In this document: in pieces, positions 16,104-24,482 of the stretch | Layout of the letters: every line of letters begins with the position of its first letter | How positions within the stretch are numbered: position 1 is the first letter of the stretch | The notes under the pieces: model-generated | Database searches by the model: none | What the model saw: the letters and a program-made list of their open reading frames with translations, nothing else | Told to the model about the DNA's origin: nothing | NCBI RefSeq assembly: GCF_016862555.1 | Contig: NZ_BONE01000007.1 | Coordinates: 108,046-172,045 of the forward strand | Direction: 5' to 3' | DNA: 64,000 nt | Origin: Asanoa siamensis | GTDB lineage: Bacteria > Actinomycetota > Actinomycetes > Mycobacteriales > Micromonosporaceae | Program-made: the position numbers and the translations under genes

Positions 16104-17117
16104 TCAGGAGGCCTTGACCCCGGCGTCGCCGATGACCTTCGCCCAGGTGGCCAACTGCTCCTCGAGCTTGGCCCGGTGCGCCTCCGGCGTGGCGTCCTCG
16201 GCCGACACCGGCGCGGTGCCGAGCTTGGCCATCTGGTCGACGACGGCCTGGTCGGCCAGCGCCACCTTGAGCGCCTCGGTCAGCTTCTGCACGACGTCGG
16301 CCGGCGTGCCCTTCGGCACGTAGAGCCCGTGCCAGACGCTGACCTGCAGGTTCGGCAGCCCGGCCTCGGCCGTCGTCGGCAGGTCGGGCAGGCTCTTCAC
16401 CCGCTCCGGCGTGGTCACCGCGTACGCCTTGACCTTGCCGGCCGCGATCTGGCCGCTGGTGTTGGTCGTCTGGTCGCACATGAAGTCGACCTGGCCGCCG
16501 ACGAGGTCGGTCAGCGCCGGTCCGGTGCCCTCGTACGGGACCTCCTGCAGCTTCGTGCCGGTCGCGGTCTGGAACAGCAGCCCGCACAGGTGCGACGCGG
16601 CCCCGATGCCGGCGTTGGCCAGCGTGACCTTGCTCGCGTTGGCCTTCACGTAGGTGACGAGGTCCTGCAGCGTCGCGGGCTGGAAGTCCTTCTTCGCGAC
16701 GATGGTCATCGGCACCTCGGTGACGAGGCCGACCATCTCGAAGTCCTCGAGCGGCTTGTAGCCGAGGTCCGCGTAGAGGGCGGGCGCCGTCGACATGCCG
16801 ATGTGGTGCATCAGCACGGTGTAGCCGTCCGGTTCGGCCCGGGCCACCTCGCCCGCGCCGACCGTGCCGCCCGCGCCCTCGACGTTCTGCACGACGACCT
16901 TGCCGCCGAGCTTCTTGGCCATGGGGTCGGCGATCATGCGGGTCACGGTGTCGGTCGGGCCGCCCGCGCTGAACGGCACGACGATCGTGATGTTCTGGTC
17001 CGGATAGTTGCTGCCGGCGTTTCCGCCGCCGCTGGCGCCACCGCCGTTGTCGGAACAGGCGGCGACCAGCGACAGCACGCCGATCGCGGCGATCGTCGCG
17101 GCTCTGGTCCTTCGCAT
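16104..17117 (-). CDS. tctC: Tripartite tricarboxylate transporter substrate-binding lipoprotein TctC
   Basis: 337 aa. The N-terminus has a lipoprotein signal ending SLVAACSDN, so it is anchored on the outer face of the membrane. The mature part opens with NITIVVPFSAGGPTDTVTR, the usual TctC/BugT first strand, and continues as a two-lobed venus flytrap. The ATG at 17117 has AGGAGG upstream. It leads the tctCBA operon and is divergent from tctDE across a 143-bp control region. The ligand cannot be read from sequence. Confidence 0.94.
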   Translation of the reverse strand: MRRTRAATIAAIGVLSLVAACSDNGGGASGGGNAGSNYPDQNITIVVPFSAGGPTDTVTRMIADPMAKKLGGKVVVQNVEGAGGTVGAGEVARAEPDGYTVLMHHIGMSTAPALYADLGYKPLEDFEMVGLVTEVPMTIVAKKDFQPATLQDLVTYVKANASKVTLANAGIGAASHLCGLLFQTATGTKLQEVPYEGTGPALTDLVGGQVDFMCDQTTNTSGQIAAGKVKAYAVTTPERVKSLPDLPTTAEAGLPNLQVSVWHGLYVPKGTPADVVQKLTEALKVALADQAVVDQMAKLGTAPVSAEDATPEAHRAKLEEQLATWAKVIGDAGVKAS

Positions 17118-17260
17118 ATCGCGGCCTCCTCATCAGCGCATGTGCGTCTATATGGAGCGGGAGTGGCCCTATCCTCGACCGGCGGGAGCGGCGATGGTGT
17201 CAAAGAAATCCCAAGAACTGCGGGGCTCTGCGGGTACGCGCGGCGGCCATACAATTCGGT

Positions 17261-17944
17261 ATGCGGATCACCGTCATCGAGGACGACGACCGGGTCGCCC
17301 GTGGTCTGGTGACCGTGCTGACCCAGGCCGGTTTCGAGGTGCACCGCATCGCCACGGCCGCGGAGGCCGTCCGGCTCGAACCGTCCGATGTGGTCCTGGT
17401 CGACCTGGCCCTGCCCGACGGCGACGGGCTCGACGTGATCCGCCGGCTGCGCGACCAGCCGGAGACCGCGGTCATCGCGGTGACCGCCCGGTCCGAGGAG
17501 CACGAGCGGGTCCGCGGGCTGCGCGCCGGGGCCGACGACTACATCGTCAAGCCGTTCGGCGTCCAGGAGCTGCTCGCCCGCATCGAGGCGGTGCTGCGCC
17601 GCACCCGGGCCGCCCGGGCCGCCCGCAACCCGGCCGAGTCGCTGGTCGTCGGGCCGATGCGGATCGACGTCGGCACCCGCGAGGTGGCCGTCGACGGCGC
17701 GCCGGTGCCGTTGACCCGCAAGGAGTTCGAGCTTCTCCTGCTGCTGGCCCGGCGCGCGCCCGACGTGGTCAGCCGGGACGTCATCCTCGACCAGATCTGG
17801 GGCGCCGCCTGGGAGTCGTCCAGCCGCACCCTCGACACGCACATCGCGGCGCTGCGCCACAAGGTGGGCGCGGCGGTGCACATCCGGACGGTCCACGGCG
17901 TCGGCTACCGGCTCGCGGCCGACCAGTCGGAGCTGATCGGCTGA
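17261..17944 (+). CDS. tctD: OmpR-type response regulator TctD
   Basis: 227 aa. The receiver domain has the acidic pair EDDD at the N-terminus, the phospho-acceptor Asp in VVLVDLALPDGDG, and Lys in DYIVKPFG. The C-terminal winged helix (residues ~130-220) ends in RTVHGVGYRL, typical of the OmpR/PhoB class. Its location, divergent from tctC and 7 bp from the kinase, says it controls the tct transporter. Direct or inverted repeats for its binding were not clear in 17118-17260. Confidence 0.92.
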   Translation: MRITVIEDDDRVARGLVTVLTQAGFEVHRIATAAEAVRLEPSDVVLVDLALPDGDGLDVIRRLRDQPETAVIAVTARSEEHERVRGLRAGADDYIVKPFGVQELLARIEAVLRRTRAARAARNPAESLVVGPMRIDVGTREVAVDGAPVPLTRKEFELLLLLARRAPDVVSRDVILDQIWGAAWESSSRTLDTHIAALRHKVGAAVHIRTVHGVGYRLAADQSELIG

Positions 17945-17951
17945 CCCGGCC

Positions 17952-19352
17952 GTGCATCGTCGCCTGCTCGTCGTCCTCGTGCCCCTCGCGGTGCTGCTCG
18001 TCGCCGCGCTCGGGGTGCCGCTCTCCGTCACCGTCGCCGAGCGCGAGATGCAGGAGACCTACGTCGACCGGCTCAACGACGTCGGGCGGTTCGCCTCGCT
18101 GGCCGAGACCGCGCTCTCGACCGGGCGCACCGAGGCCCTCCGCCAGGAGCTGATCCGCTACCACGAGCTGTACGGCATCCCCGTCGCGCTGATCGACACG
18201 GCGGGCACGGTGCTGCTCGCCCCCTCCGGGGCCTACCAGGAGGCGGCCCGTTCCGAGCCGGCGCTGCCGCGGATCGTCACCGCCGCCCTGGCCGGGGCCC
18301 GGTCCGAGCCGTCGGGGGAGTGGATGCCCTGGGCCGACTCGGCACTCGTGGTCGCGGAGCCGGTCGGCCGCGACAGCGAGGTCGTGGGCGCGGTGGTGGC
18401 CATCTCCGACCTGTCGGAGACCCGGGAACGCATCCTCGTGCGCTGGGCCCGGCTCGCGGGCCTCGGGCTGCTGCCGCTGATCGCGCTCGCGGCCGTGGCC
18501 TGGCCGGTGTCGGCCTGGGTGCTGCGGCCGGTCCGGGAGCTCGACGCGGCCACCTCGCGGATCTCCCGCGGCGACCTGACGACCCGGGCCGACGCCGAGG
18601 CGGGCCCGGTCGAGCTGCGCCGGCTGGCGGGCTCGTTCAACACCATGATGGACGCGGTGGAAAACGCCGTGCAGCGCCAGCGGGCGTTCGTCTCGGACGC
18701 CTCCCACCAGCTCCGCAACCCGCTGACCAGCCTGCGGCTGGCGGTCGAGAGCCTGCGGCCGCACCTCGTGCGCGGCGGCGAGCCGGTGTTCGACATCGCG
18801 GTCGACGAGCTCAAGGCGATGCAGCGGATGCTCAACTCGCTGCAGGCCAGCGCGCGGATGGAGAGCATGCGCACGGCCTCCCCGGTCGACCTCGACGCGG
18901 TGCTGGCCACCCGGGTCGACCGGTGGCGGGCGCTGACGGCGACCGCGGGGCAGACGCTGGTGGTCGACGTGCCGCCGGGACTGCGCCTGCTGGAGCCGCC
19001 GGGCGGCCTGGGCAGCATCCTGGACGAGCTGATCAGCAACGCCCTGCGGTTCGTCGGCGCGGGGCGGGTCGAGGTCGGCGCCCAGGCGGCCGGCGAGGTG
19101 GTCACGATCGCGGTCCGGGACGACGGCCCGGGCCTGGCCGCGGCCGACCGGAGCAAGGCGGTGCGGCGGTTCTGGCGGTCGCCGCGGCACCAGAACGTCC
19201 CCGGCACGGGGCTGGGCCTCGCGATCTGCGCCGACCTGATCGGCGCGGCCGGCGGCGAGCTGCGGCTGGCCGACGGCCTGCCCCGCCCCGACGGCACCGG
19301 CCACGGCTTCGCCGCGCTGGTCACCCTGCCGATCGTGTCGCCCGACAACTAG
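17952..19352 (+). CDS. tctE: Sensor histidine kinase TctE
   Basis: 466 aa. One membrane helix lies at residues 4-26. An extracytoplasmic sensor loop spans ~30-155, and a second helix is near 160-185. A HAMP segment follows (RPVRELDAATSRISRGDL). The H-box ASHQLRNPLTSLRL carries the phospho-His. The N, G1 and G2 boxes are ELISNALRF, VRDDGPGLA and GTGLGLAI. The GTG start lies 7 bp after tctD. Its end overlaps the convergent TAXI gene by 4 bp. It probably senses the transported acid directly or through a binding protein. Confidence 0.92.
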   Translation: MHRRLLVVLVPLAVLLVAALGVPLSVTVAEREMQETYVDRLNDVGRFASLAETALSTGRTEALRQELIRYHELYGIPVALIDTAGTVLLAPSGAYQEAARSEPALPRIVTAALAGARSEPSGEWMPWADSALVVAEPVGRDSEVVGAVVAISDLSETRERILVRWARLAGLGLLPLIALAAVAWPVSAWVLRPVRELDAATSRISRGDLTTRADAEAGPVELRRLAGSFNTMMDAVENAVQRQRAFVSDASHQLRNPLTSLRLAVESLRPHLVRGGEPVFDIAVDELKAMQRMLNSLQASARMESMRTASPVDLDAVLATRVDRWRALTATAGQTLVVDVPPGLRLLEPPGGLGSILDELISNALRFVGAGRVEVGAQAAGEVVTIAVRDDGPGLAAADRSKAVRRFWRSPRHQNVPGTGLGLAICADLIGAAGGELRLADGLPRPDGTGHGFAALVTLPIVSPDN

Positions 19353-20284
19353 CGCTTGCGGTCCTTGAACCAGGCGGCCGCGCCCGGGTGCAGGGGGATC
19401 GTCGCCGTGGAGATCCCCGTGCGCACGTTGATCTGCCACGCCTCCGGCAGCGCCTCGGCGTCGTCGCCGCCCGCGGTGATCGCGCCCGTGTGGGTGAAGA
19501 TCGTGTCGGTGATCGCGTAGACCAGGTCGTCGGGCAGGTCGTTGCGGGCCAGCAGCACGTTCGGCACGGCGACGGTGGGTGTCGCCGGCACGCCGGCGTA
19601 GGCGGTCGACGGGATCCGGGCCGGCGCGTACGGCCCCGGGTAGGCGCGCACGAGCAGGTCGGCCTGCTCGCCCAGCGGGATCATCCGGATCGGCTGCCGC
19701 TGCGCGAGCTCCGTGATCGCCGGTGTCGGCACGCCGGTGAGCGAGAACATCGCGTCGATCCCACCGGTGCCGAGCGCCGCGGCCGATTCGGCCTGGCTCA
19801 TGCTGCGCCCCTCGATCCGCCCCGGCCCGAGTGCGAGCACCCGGCGCGCGGTGAACTCGGTGCCGGAGTCGTGCGCGCCGAGCGACACCGTCCGGCCGTC
19901 GAGGTCGCGCAGGTCGTCGACCGGCGAGCCGGCCAGCACCACGAGGTGCAGGTAGCTGTCGTAGAGCCGGCACACCGCCGAGATGCCCGCGGGCGCGCTG
20001 CCGTCGTCGGTGATGGTGGCGTCCACGCTGGAGAGTCCGAGGTGGACGTCACCGGCGCGCAGCATCCGGATGTTGTCGGTGGACGCGCCGCTCGGCACGG
20101 TGGTCACCGTCGCGCCCGGCACCTCCTGCGTGATGTGCTGGGCCAGCGCCCCGCCGATGCGGCGGTAGACCGCACCGGCGGGCCCGGTCGCCAGCCTCAG
20201 CTCGACCTCGTCGACCTCGTGCCCCCGCGTGCAGCCCGCCAGCAGCCCGCCCGCGACGAGCAGCAGGGACCGCCGGCGCACCAT
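19349..20284 (-). CDS. Orphan TAXI-type TRAP solute-binding lipoprotein
   Basis: 311 aa. The signal peptide ends GGLLAGCTRG, a lipobox with the Cys at ~18. The mature protein starts LRLATGPAGAVYRRIGGALAQ, the TAXI-family first motif. It has the typical GASTDNIRML and VSLGAHDSGTEFTARRVL segments. TAXI proteins normally work with a fused DctQM permease, but none is present within the window. The gene is convergent with the tctE sensor gene. It may feed an unlinked permease or act as a periplasmic-side sensor for TctE. Confidence 0.9.
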   Translation of the reverse strand: MVRRRSLLLVAGGLLAGCTRGHEVDEVELRLATGPAGAVYRRIGGALAQHITQEVPGATVTTVPSGASTDNIRMLRAGDVHLGLSSVDATITDDGSAPAGISAVCRLYDSYLHLVVLAGSPVDDLRDLDGRTVSLGAHDSGTEFTARRVLALGPGRIEGRSMSQAESAAALGTGGIDAMFSLTGVPTPAITELAQRQPIRMIPLGEQADLLVRAYPGPYAPARIPSTAYAGVPATPTVAVPNVLLARNDLPDDLVYAITDTIFTHTGAITAGGDDAEALPEAWQINVRTGISTATIPLHPGAAAWFKDRKR

Positions 20285-20303
20285 GCGGGAGATGATATCG
20301 ACA

Positions 20304-20939
20304 TCAGTCCAGGTCGGAGGTGGGCCGCTTGCGGGCGACCAGGATGGCGTGCGGGGTCAGCTCGTCGCCCTGGGGCTCGCGGAGCACCCGGGTCCGCACG
20401 TCGAAGCCGGCCGCCGAGAGCAGGGCCTCCACGGCCTCGGGGCGGCGGCGCCGGAAGACGAGGTCGATGGTGTGGCCCCAGGCCTCCGTGCGGTGCCGGG
20501 GCTCGTCGCCGACCTGGAACGCGACCCAGAGGTGCCCACCCGGGCGCAGCACGCGGTGGAAGCCGGCCAGCACCTCCGGCAGCACCTCGTCCGGGATGTG
20601 GATCAGCGAGTAGTTGGCGAGCAGGCCGGCGAGGCTCTCCGACGGCTGGTCGAGGGAGAGCATCGAGCCCTCGGTGAACACGATGTCCGGGTTCTCCGCC
20701 CGGGCGATCTCCAGGAACCCGGGGGTCAGGTCGACGCCGGCGATGTCGACACCGAGGCCGTGCAGGTAGCCGGTGGTCCGGCCCGGGCCGCAGCCCACGT
20801 CCAGGACGGGGCCGTCGCCGACGATCTCGGCGAACCAGGTGAGCAGGTGGCGGTGCAGCGGCCACTGCTTCAGCTCGTCGCCGAACATCTCGGCGTACCC
20901 GGTGGCGATCGTGTTGTAGGAGGCGCGGGTGGAGGTCAC
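20304..20939 (-). CDS. Class I SAM-dependent methyltransferase
   Basis: 211 aa. Motif I is VLDVGCGPGRTTG. VDLTPGFLEIAR (motif post-I) binds the SAM ribose, and RVLRPGGHLWVAFQ is the post-motif III strand. The opening TRASYNTIATGYAEMF is the usual start of UbiE-like small methyltransferases, so the GTG at 20939 is preferred. The ATG at 20987 would add 16 residues. The substrate is unknown. It is divergent from the thioredoxin gene. Confidence 0.88.
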   Translation of the reverse strand: MTSTRASYNTIATGYAEMFGDELKQWPLHRHLLTWFAEIVGDGPVLDVGCGPGRTTGYLHGLGVDIAGVDLTPGFLEIARAENPDIVFTEGSMLSLDQPSESLAGLLANYSLIHIPDEVLPEVLAGFHRVLRPGGHLWVAFQVGDEPRHRTEAWGHTIDLVFRRRRPEAVEALLSAAGFDVRTRVLREPQGDELTPHAILVARKRPTSDLD

Positions 20940-21027
20940 GAAATCCGGCTCAATCACGATCGACGACCCTATGCGGACGTGGGCCATGTCATGGCGCCGC
21001 CCGGGTGATCCGTGGCACCTTTGTGAC

Positions 21028-21546
21028 GTGGGTTCCTCCGCCGTCACCGGACTCGTGGTGGCCGTCGCCGTGCTGGCGGTGGCGACCGTCTTCGGTGTCT
21101 GGCGCAACCGGAGCGACGGCCGCCTGCGGCCCGTCGCCGACGGCCCGATGACGATGGACCCGGCCGCACCACGCCCGCTGCCCAGCGACGACCGCCCGGC
21201 CACGCTGGCCGCCGACGAGGCGCATCCCGCGTCCGAGGGGACCCTGCGCGCGCTCGGCGTCGACCCGGCCACCCCGGTCACCCTGCTGCAGTTCTCGTCG
21301 GCCTTCTGCGCGCCGTGCCGGGTCACCCGGCGGGTGCTGGCCGACGTCGCTGGCCTGGTCGACGGCGTCACCCACCTCGAGGTCGACGCCGAGAGCCACC
21401 TCGACGCCGTCCGGGCGCTCGACATCTGGCGCACGCCGACCACGCTGATCGTCGCCGGCGGCCGGATCGTCTCGCGGGCCGGCGGCGTGCCGGCCAAACC
21501 GCAGGTGCTCGCCGCGATCGCGCCGCTGCTCGACCGGGCCGCCTGA
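21028..21546 (+). CDS. Membrane-anchored thioredoxin-like protein
   Basis: 172 aa. An N-terminal membrane helix (TGLVVAVAVLAVATVFGVW) is followed by a linker and a thioredoxin fold whose active site is FCAPCRVTRR. The cis-Pro region is IWRTPTTLIVAGG. The catalytic domain therefore lies beside the membrane; its side is not certain from sequence. The GTG at 21028 starts the protein. The stop overlaps the ATG of a 22-aa leader-like ORF (TGATG), followed by the DUF4395 gene. This thioredoxin-DUF4395 pairing is common in actinomycetes and usually sits in sulfur or redox contexts. Confidence 0.85.
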   Translation: MGSSAVTGLVVAVAVLAVATVFGVWRNRSDGRLRPVADGPMTMDPAAPRPLPSDDRPATLAADEAHPASEGTLRALGVDPATPVTLLQFSSAFCAPCRVTRRVLADVAGLVDGVTHLEVDAESHLDAVRALDIWRTPTTLIVAGGRIVSRAGGVPAKPQVLAAIAPLLDRAA

Positions 21547-21614
21547 TGAACGACAAGCTCACCCGCCGCCGCACGGTCGACCACGGGCGTCTCGCCGCCA
21601 GCCTCTGTCGCTGA
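21546..21614 (+). CDS. 22-aa putative cysteine-type leader peptide
   Basis: The peptide is MNDKLTRRRTVDHGRLAASL followed by CR and a stop. The LTRRR-VD--R-A--LCR arrangement strongly resembles the short actinobacterial leader peptides found before sulfur-assimilation and sulfurtransferase genes. In some of these, a C-terminal Cys codon is thought to sense cysteine supply. The start overlaps the thioredoxin stop. The stop is 50 bp before the DUF4395 ATG. No clear attenuator hairpin is visible between them, so the regulatory mechanism is open. Confidence 0.65.
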   Translation: MNDKLTRRRTVDHGRLAASLCR

Positions 21615-21664
21615 CCCACAGCGACCCGACGCCGGCCCCGACGACGACACCCGAGGTGGGAACC

Positions 21665-22099
21665 ATGCTGCTCGACCCCCGTGGCCCGCGGTTCGCCGCC
21701 GGCCTGACCGCCATCGTCTTCGTGCTGGTCCTGGTGACCGGCGCCTGGTGGCTCGCCCTGGCCCAGGCGGTGATCTTCGCCATCACGGCCGTCGACCCGC
21801 GCAAGGGCCCGTACGCGCTGGTCTTCCGCACCGTCGTGGCGCCGCGGCTGGCGCCGCCGACGCAGCGCGAGCCGGCCGAGCCGGTGCGCTTCGCCCAGGC
21901 CGTCGGCTTCGTGTTCGCCCTGACCGCGGCGATCGCCTATGTCGCGGGTGCGACAGCGGTCGGCATCGTCGCCGCGGCCTTCGGGCTGGCCGCCGCGTTC
22001 CTCAACAGCGCGTTCGGGCTCTGCCTCGGCTGCGAGCTCTATCTGGCCGCACGCCGCGTCACCGGACGACCCATGGCCGCCCGGGTGCCGGTCGACTAG
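21665..22099 (+). CDS. DUF4395 membrane protein
   Basis: 144 aa. The start MLLDPRGPRFAAGLTAIVFV and the LNSAFGLCLGCELYLAARR end (a CxxC in GLCLGCE) are DUF4395 features. Four hydrophobic helices form two pairs. The in-frame GTG at 21656 would add three residues; the ATG is preferred because GAGGTGGG precedes it at 4-11 nt. The family has no fixed function but co-occurs with thioredoxins and sulfurtransferases. The conserved Cys pair next to the membrane may be the thioredoxin partner. The stop abuts the convergent response regulator. Confidence 0.87.
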   Translation: MLLDPRGPRFAAGLTAIVFVLVLVTGAWWLALAQAVIFAITAVDPRKGPYALVFRTVVAPRLAPPTQREPAEPVRFAQAVGFVFALTAAIAYVAGATAVGIVAAAFGLAAAFLNSAFGLCLGCELYLAARRVTGRPMAARVPVD

Positions 22100-22768
22100 C
22101 TAGAACTTCGGCGCGTCGGGGGCTTCGAGCAGGCCGAGGCGCAGGGCCGTCATCAGGGCCTGCGCCCGGTTGGCGGCGCCCAGCTTCTCGTACAGCTTCG
22201 AGATGTGGGTCTTGGCGGTCGACTCGCTGACGAAGAGCTGCTTGGCGATGCCGGCGACCGACATGCCGTCGGCCAGCAGGCGGAGCACCTGGCCCTCGCG
22301 CGGGGAGAGCTGCGGGCCGGACGGGGCCAGCCGGCGCTTCATGGCCTCGGCGAGGTCGGCGGCGGTGAACGCCGACGGCGACGACGCGGCGTGCCGGGCG
22401 GCGGCGACGACCTCGTCGGCCGGGGCGGTCTTCGGGACGAACGCGCTGGCGCCCGCCTCGAGCGCACCGAAGAGCTGGTCGTCACCCGCGTACATGGTGA
22501 GGACCACGATGCCCATCGTCGCGCTCGACTTGCGCAGCGCGCGGGTGGCCTCGAGACCGCTGCCGTCGGGGAGCCGCAGGTCCATGATCACGACATCGGG
22601 CTGCAGCGCGCCCGCCTGGCGCACACCCTCGGCGGCGGTGGCGGCTTCGCCCACGACCTCGAACTGACGGTCGCGCTCGAACGCGTGCCGCAGTCCCTTG
22701 CGGATGAGGTCATGATCGTCGACGAGGAGCACCTTGGTGCGCGTGGTCGGCGATGGGCTGGTCGTCAT
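22100..22768 (-). CDS. NarL/LuxR-type response regulator
   Basis: 222 aa. The receiver has VLLVDDHDLIRKGLRHAFERD at the N-terminus, the phospho-Asp in VVIMDLRLPDGSG, and Lys in AFVPKTAPA. The C-terminal LuxR helix-turn-helix is LSPREGQVLRLLADGMSVAGIAKQLFVSESTAKTHISKLYEKL, shown here only by its place at residues ~150-195. It starts 7 bp after the kinase gene, with which it forms one system. Confidence 0.93.
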   Translation of the reverse strand: MTTSPSPTTRTKVLLVDDHDLIRKGLRHAFERDRQFEVVGEAATAAEGVRQAGALQPDVVIMDLRLPDGSGLEATRALRKSSATMGIVVLTMYAGDDQLFGALEAGASAFVPKTAPADEVVAAARHAASSPSAFTAADLAEAMKRRLAPSGPQLSPREGQVLRLLADGMSVAGIAKQLFVSESTAKTHISKLYEKLGAANRAQALMTALRLGLLEAPDAPKF

Positions 22769-22775
22769 GCTCGGG

Positions 22776-24482
22776 TTACTCCCCTTCAGATGCGGTGACG
22801 CTATCGCGCACGCTATCGCGCCGCGGTGACGTGCCGACTACCACCGCCACGGTCGTGCCGGACGGGCTACGCGGACTGATCTCCAAACGGCCTCGGATAC
22901 GTTCCGCTCTCTCCGCCATGATCGCAAGGCCGTAGCGGCCGTCCGGCCGCTGGTCAGCGATGCCCTGACCGTCATCCGACACTTCGATCTGGGCGTACGG
23001 GGGATCGATGGAACACGAGACCCACAGATTAGTCGCTCCGGCGTGCTTTCGGGCATTCGTGATCGCCTCCTGTGCGATCCGGAGCAGTTCGGCCTCCGTG
23101 GCGGCGGGCAGCCGGGCGGTGGTGTCGTCGAGCGTGACGTGCACCCGCAGGCCACCCGAGGCGCCGACCGTCCGCGCGTACTCGGAGATCGCCGCCGCCA
23201 GCCCACCGTGCCGGTCGACCTCCGACCGCAGCTCGAACAGCGACAGCCGCAGCTCGGTGATCACCCGGGTCACCTCGCCGCGCAGCGTCCGCAGCTCCTC
23301 GGCCGTCTCCTTGGCCTCGTCGGGCAGCGTGGCGAGGGCGTTGTCGATGCCGTAGCCGACCATCACGAGCTCCTGCGCGACCCCGTCGTGGATCTCCCGG
23401 GCCAGCCGCTGGCGCTCCTCGTTGGTGGCCAGCGAGCGGACCTCGTCGAAGAGCAGCGCCGCCTCCAGCCGCAGTGCGGCGGGACCGGTCAGCCCGGTCA
23501 CCTCCTGCACCACGGCGGGCGGGTAGGCACCCGCGGCGTCCGCCTCGATGATCACCAATCCGACGGTACGCACACCCGCCACCAGGGGCACCACCAGCGC
23601 GGAAACGTCACCCCTACGGTGCGAGCGGGCCTGCGACCGGTTGGCGGTGTACGGCTGCTGGCTCGCCCACGCCTCGGCGATCGCGGAGTCGGCGTCGAGG
23701 CTCGTCTCCCAGTCGACCCGGTCGACGCCCGCCTGCGCGAGGACCACCAGGCGCCCGCCGCCGCTGGCCGAGAGCACCGCGGCCCGTTCGGCCCGGGCCA
23801 CCCCGCGCAGCTCCTCCAGCAGGTGCTCCGAGATGCCGCCCGGGTCGAGGGTGGCGCCCGGGAGCTGCCGGGCGACGCTGCGGAGCTGGGTCAGCAGCCG
23901 GGTCGCCTCCGCGTAGGGCTGCGGCCGTCCGGCCTCCCCGCGCTGCTGCATGATCCGCTGGAGCGTCGAGGCGGCCAGCGTGCCGAGCGACGCCAGGATC
24001 AGCCACTGCGCCGAGACGACCAGGTAGCCGAGCTTGCCGATCAGGGGCTCGCCCCCGGTCGAGCTGATCGCGCCGCCGACGACGAGCGCCAGGGTGGCCG
24101 TGACGAGCAGCGCGGCGCTCTCCCGCGACCGCCGGCGCAGGGCCGTGACGGTCAGCGGCACCGAGAGATAAGGCAGCAGCGCGAGCGCGCCGATGCCCTG
24201 GCCGAGCGCGTTGCCGGCGGCGTGCTCGGCGACCTGGCTGGCCCCGATGCCCACGATGATCACCTCGGCGAACCGGCCGAGCGGGGCGAGCACGGGGTGC
24301 CGGGGCGCGATCACCGCGGGCAGCCCCGCGACGATCAGCAGCGCGACCCACCACAGCTGGTCGAGCTCCTGCGTGGTGAGCAGCACCAGGACGGCGACGA
24401 GCGCGAGCATGACGATCCGCGCGGCCACGGCGAGCGGGTGGGCGCGGATCGGAGTGGTGGGTGGGGGCGCCTCCGGGGTCAT
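22776..24482 (-). CDS. NarX/DegS-type sensor histidine kinase with GAF domain
   Basis: 568 aa. About six hydrophobic helices fill residues ~15-165 (membrane sensor). A GAF-like domain spans ~200-345. The HisKA_3 box LAREIHDGVAQELVMVGYGI holds the phospho-His. The ATPase domain ends with EVSDDGQGIADQRPDGRYGLAIMAERA. This is the two-component class with small NarL regulators. The ATG overlaps the stop of the acyl-CoA ligase gene (ATGA), so the kinase is made from the ligase transcript. That makes an envelope-lipid or fatty-acid signal an attractive guess. Confidence 0.9.
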   Translation of the reverse strand: MTPEAPPPTTPIRAHPLAVAARIVMLALVAVLVLLTTQELDQLWWVALLIVAGLPAVIAPRHPVLAPLGRFAEVIIVGIGASQVAEHAAGNALGQGIGALALLPYLSVPLTVTALRRRSRESAALLVTATLALVVGGAISSTGGEPLIGKLGYLVVSAQWLILASLGTLAASTLQRIMQQRGEAGRPQPYAEATRLLTQLRSVARQLPGATLDPGGISEHLLEELRGVARAERAAVLSASGGGRLVVLAQAGVDRVDWETSLDADSAIAEAWASQQPYTANRSQARSHRRGDVSALVVPLVAGVRTVGLVIIEADAAGAYPPAVVQEVTGLTGPAALRLEAALLFDEVRSLATNEERQRLAREIHDGVAQELVMVGYGIDNALATLPDEAKETAEELRTLRGEVTRVITELRLSLFELRSEVDRHGGLAAAISEYARTVGASGGLRVHVTLDDTTARLPAATEAELLRIAQEAITNARKHAGATNLWVSCSIDPPYAQIEVSDDGQGIADQRPDGRYGLAIMAERAERIRGRLEISPRSPSGTTVAVVVGTSPRRDSVRDSVTASEGE

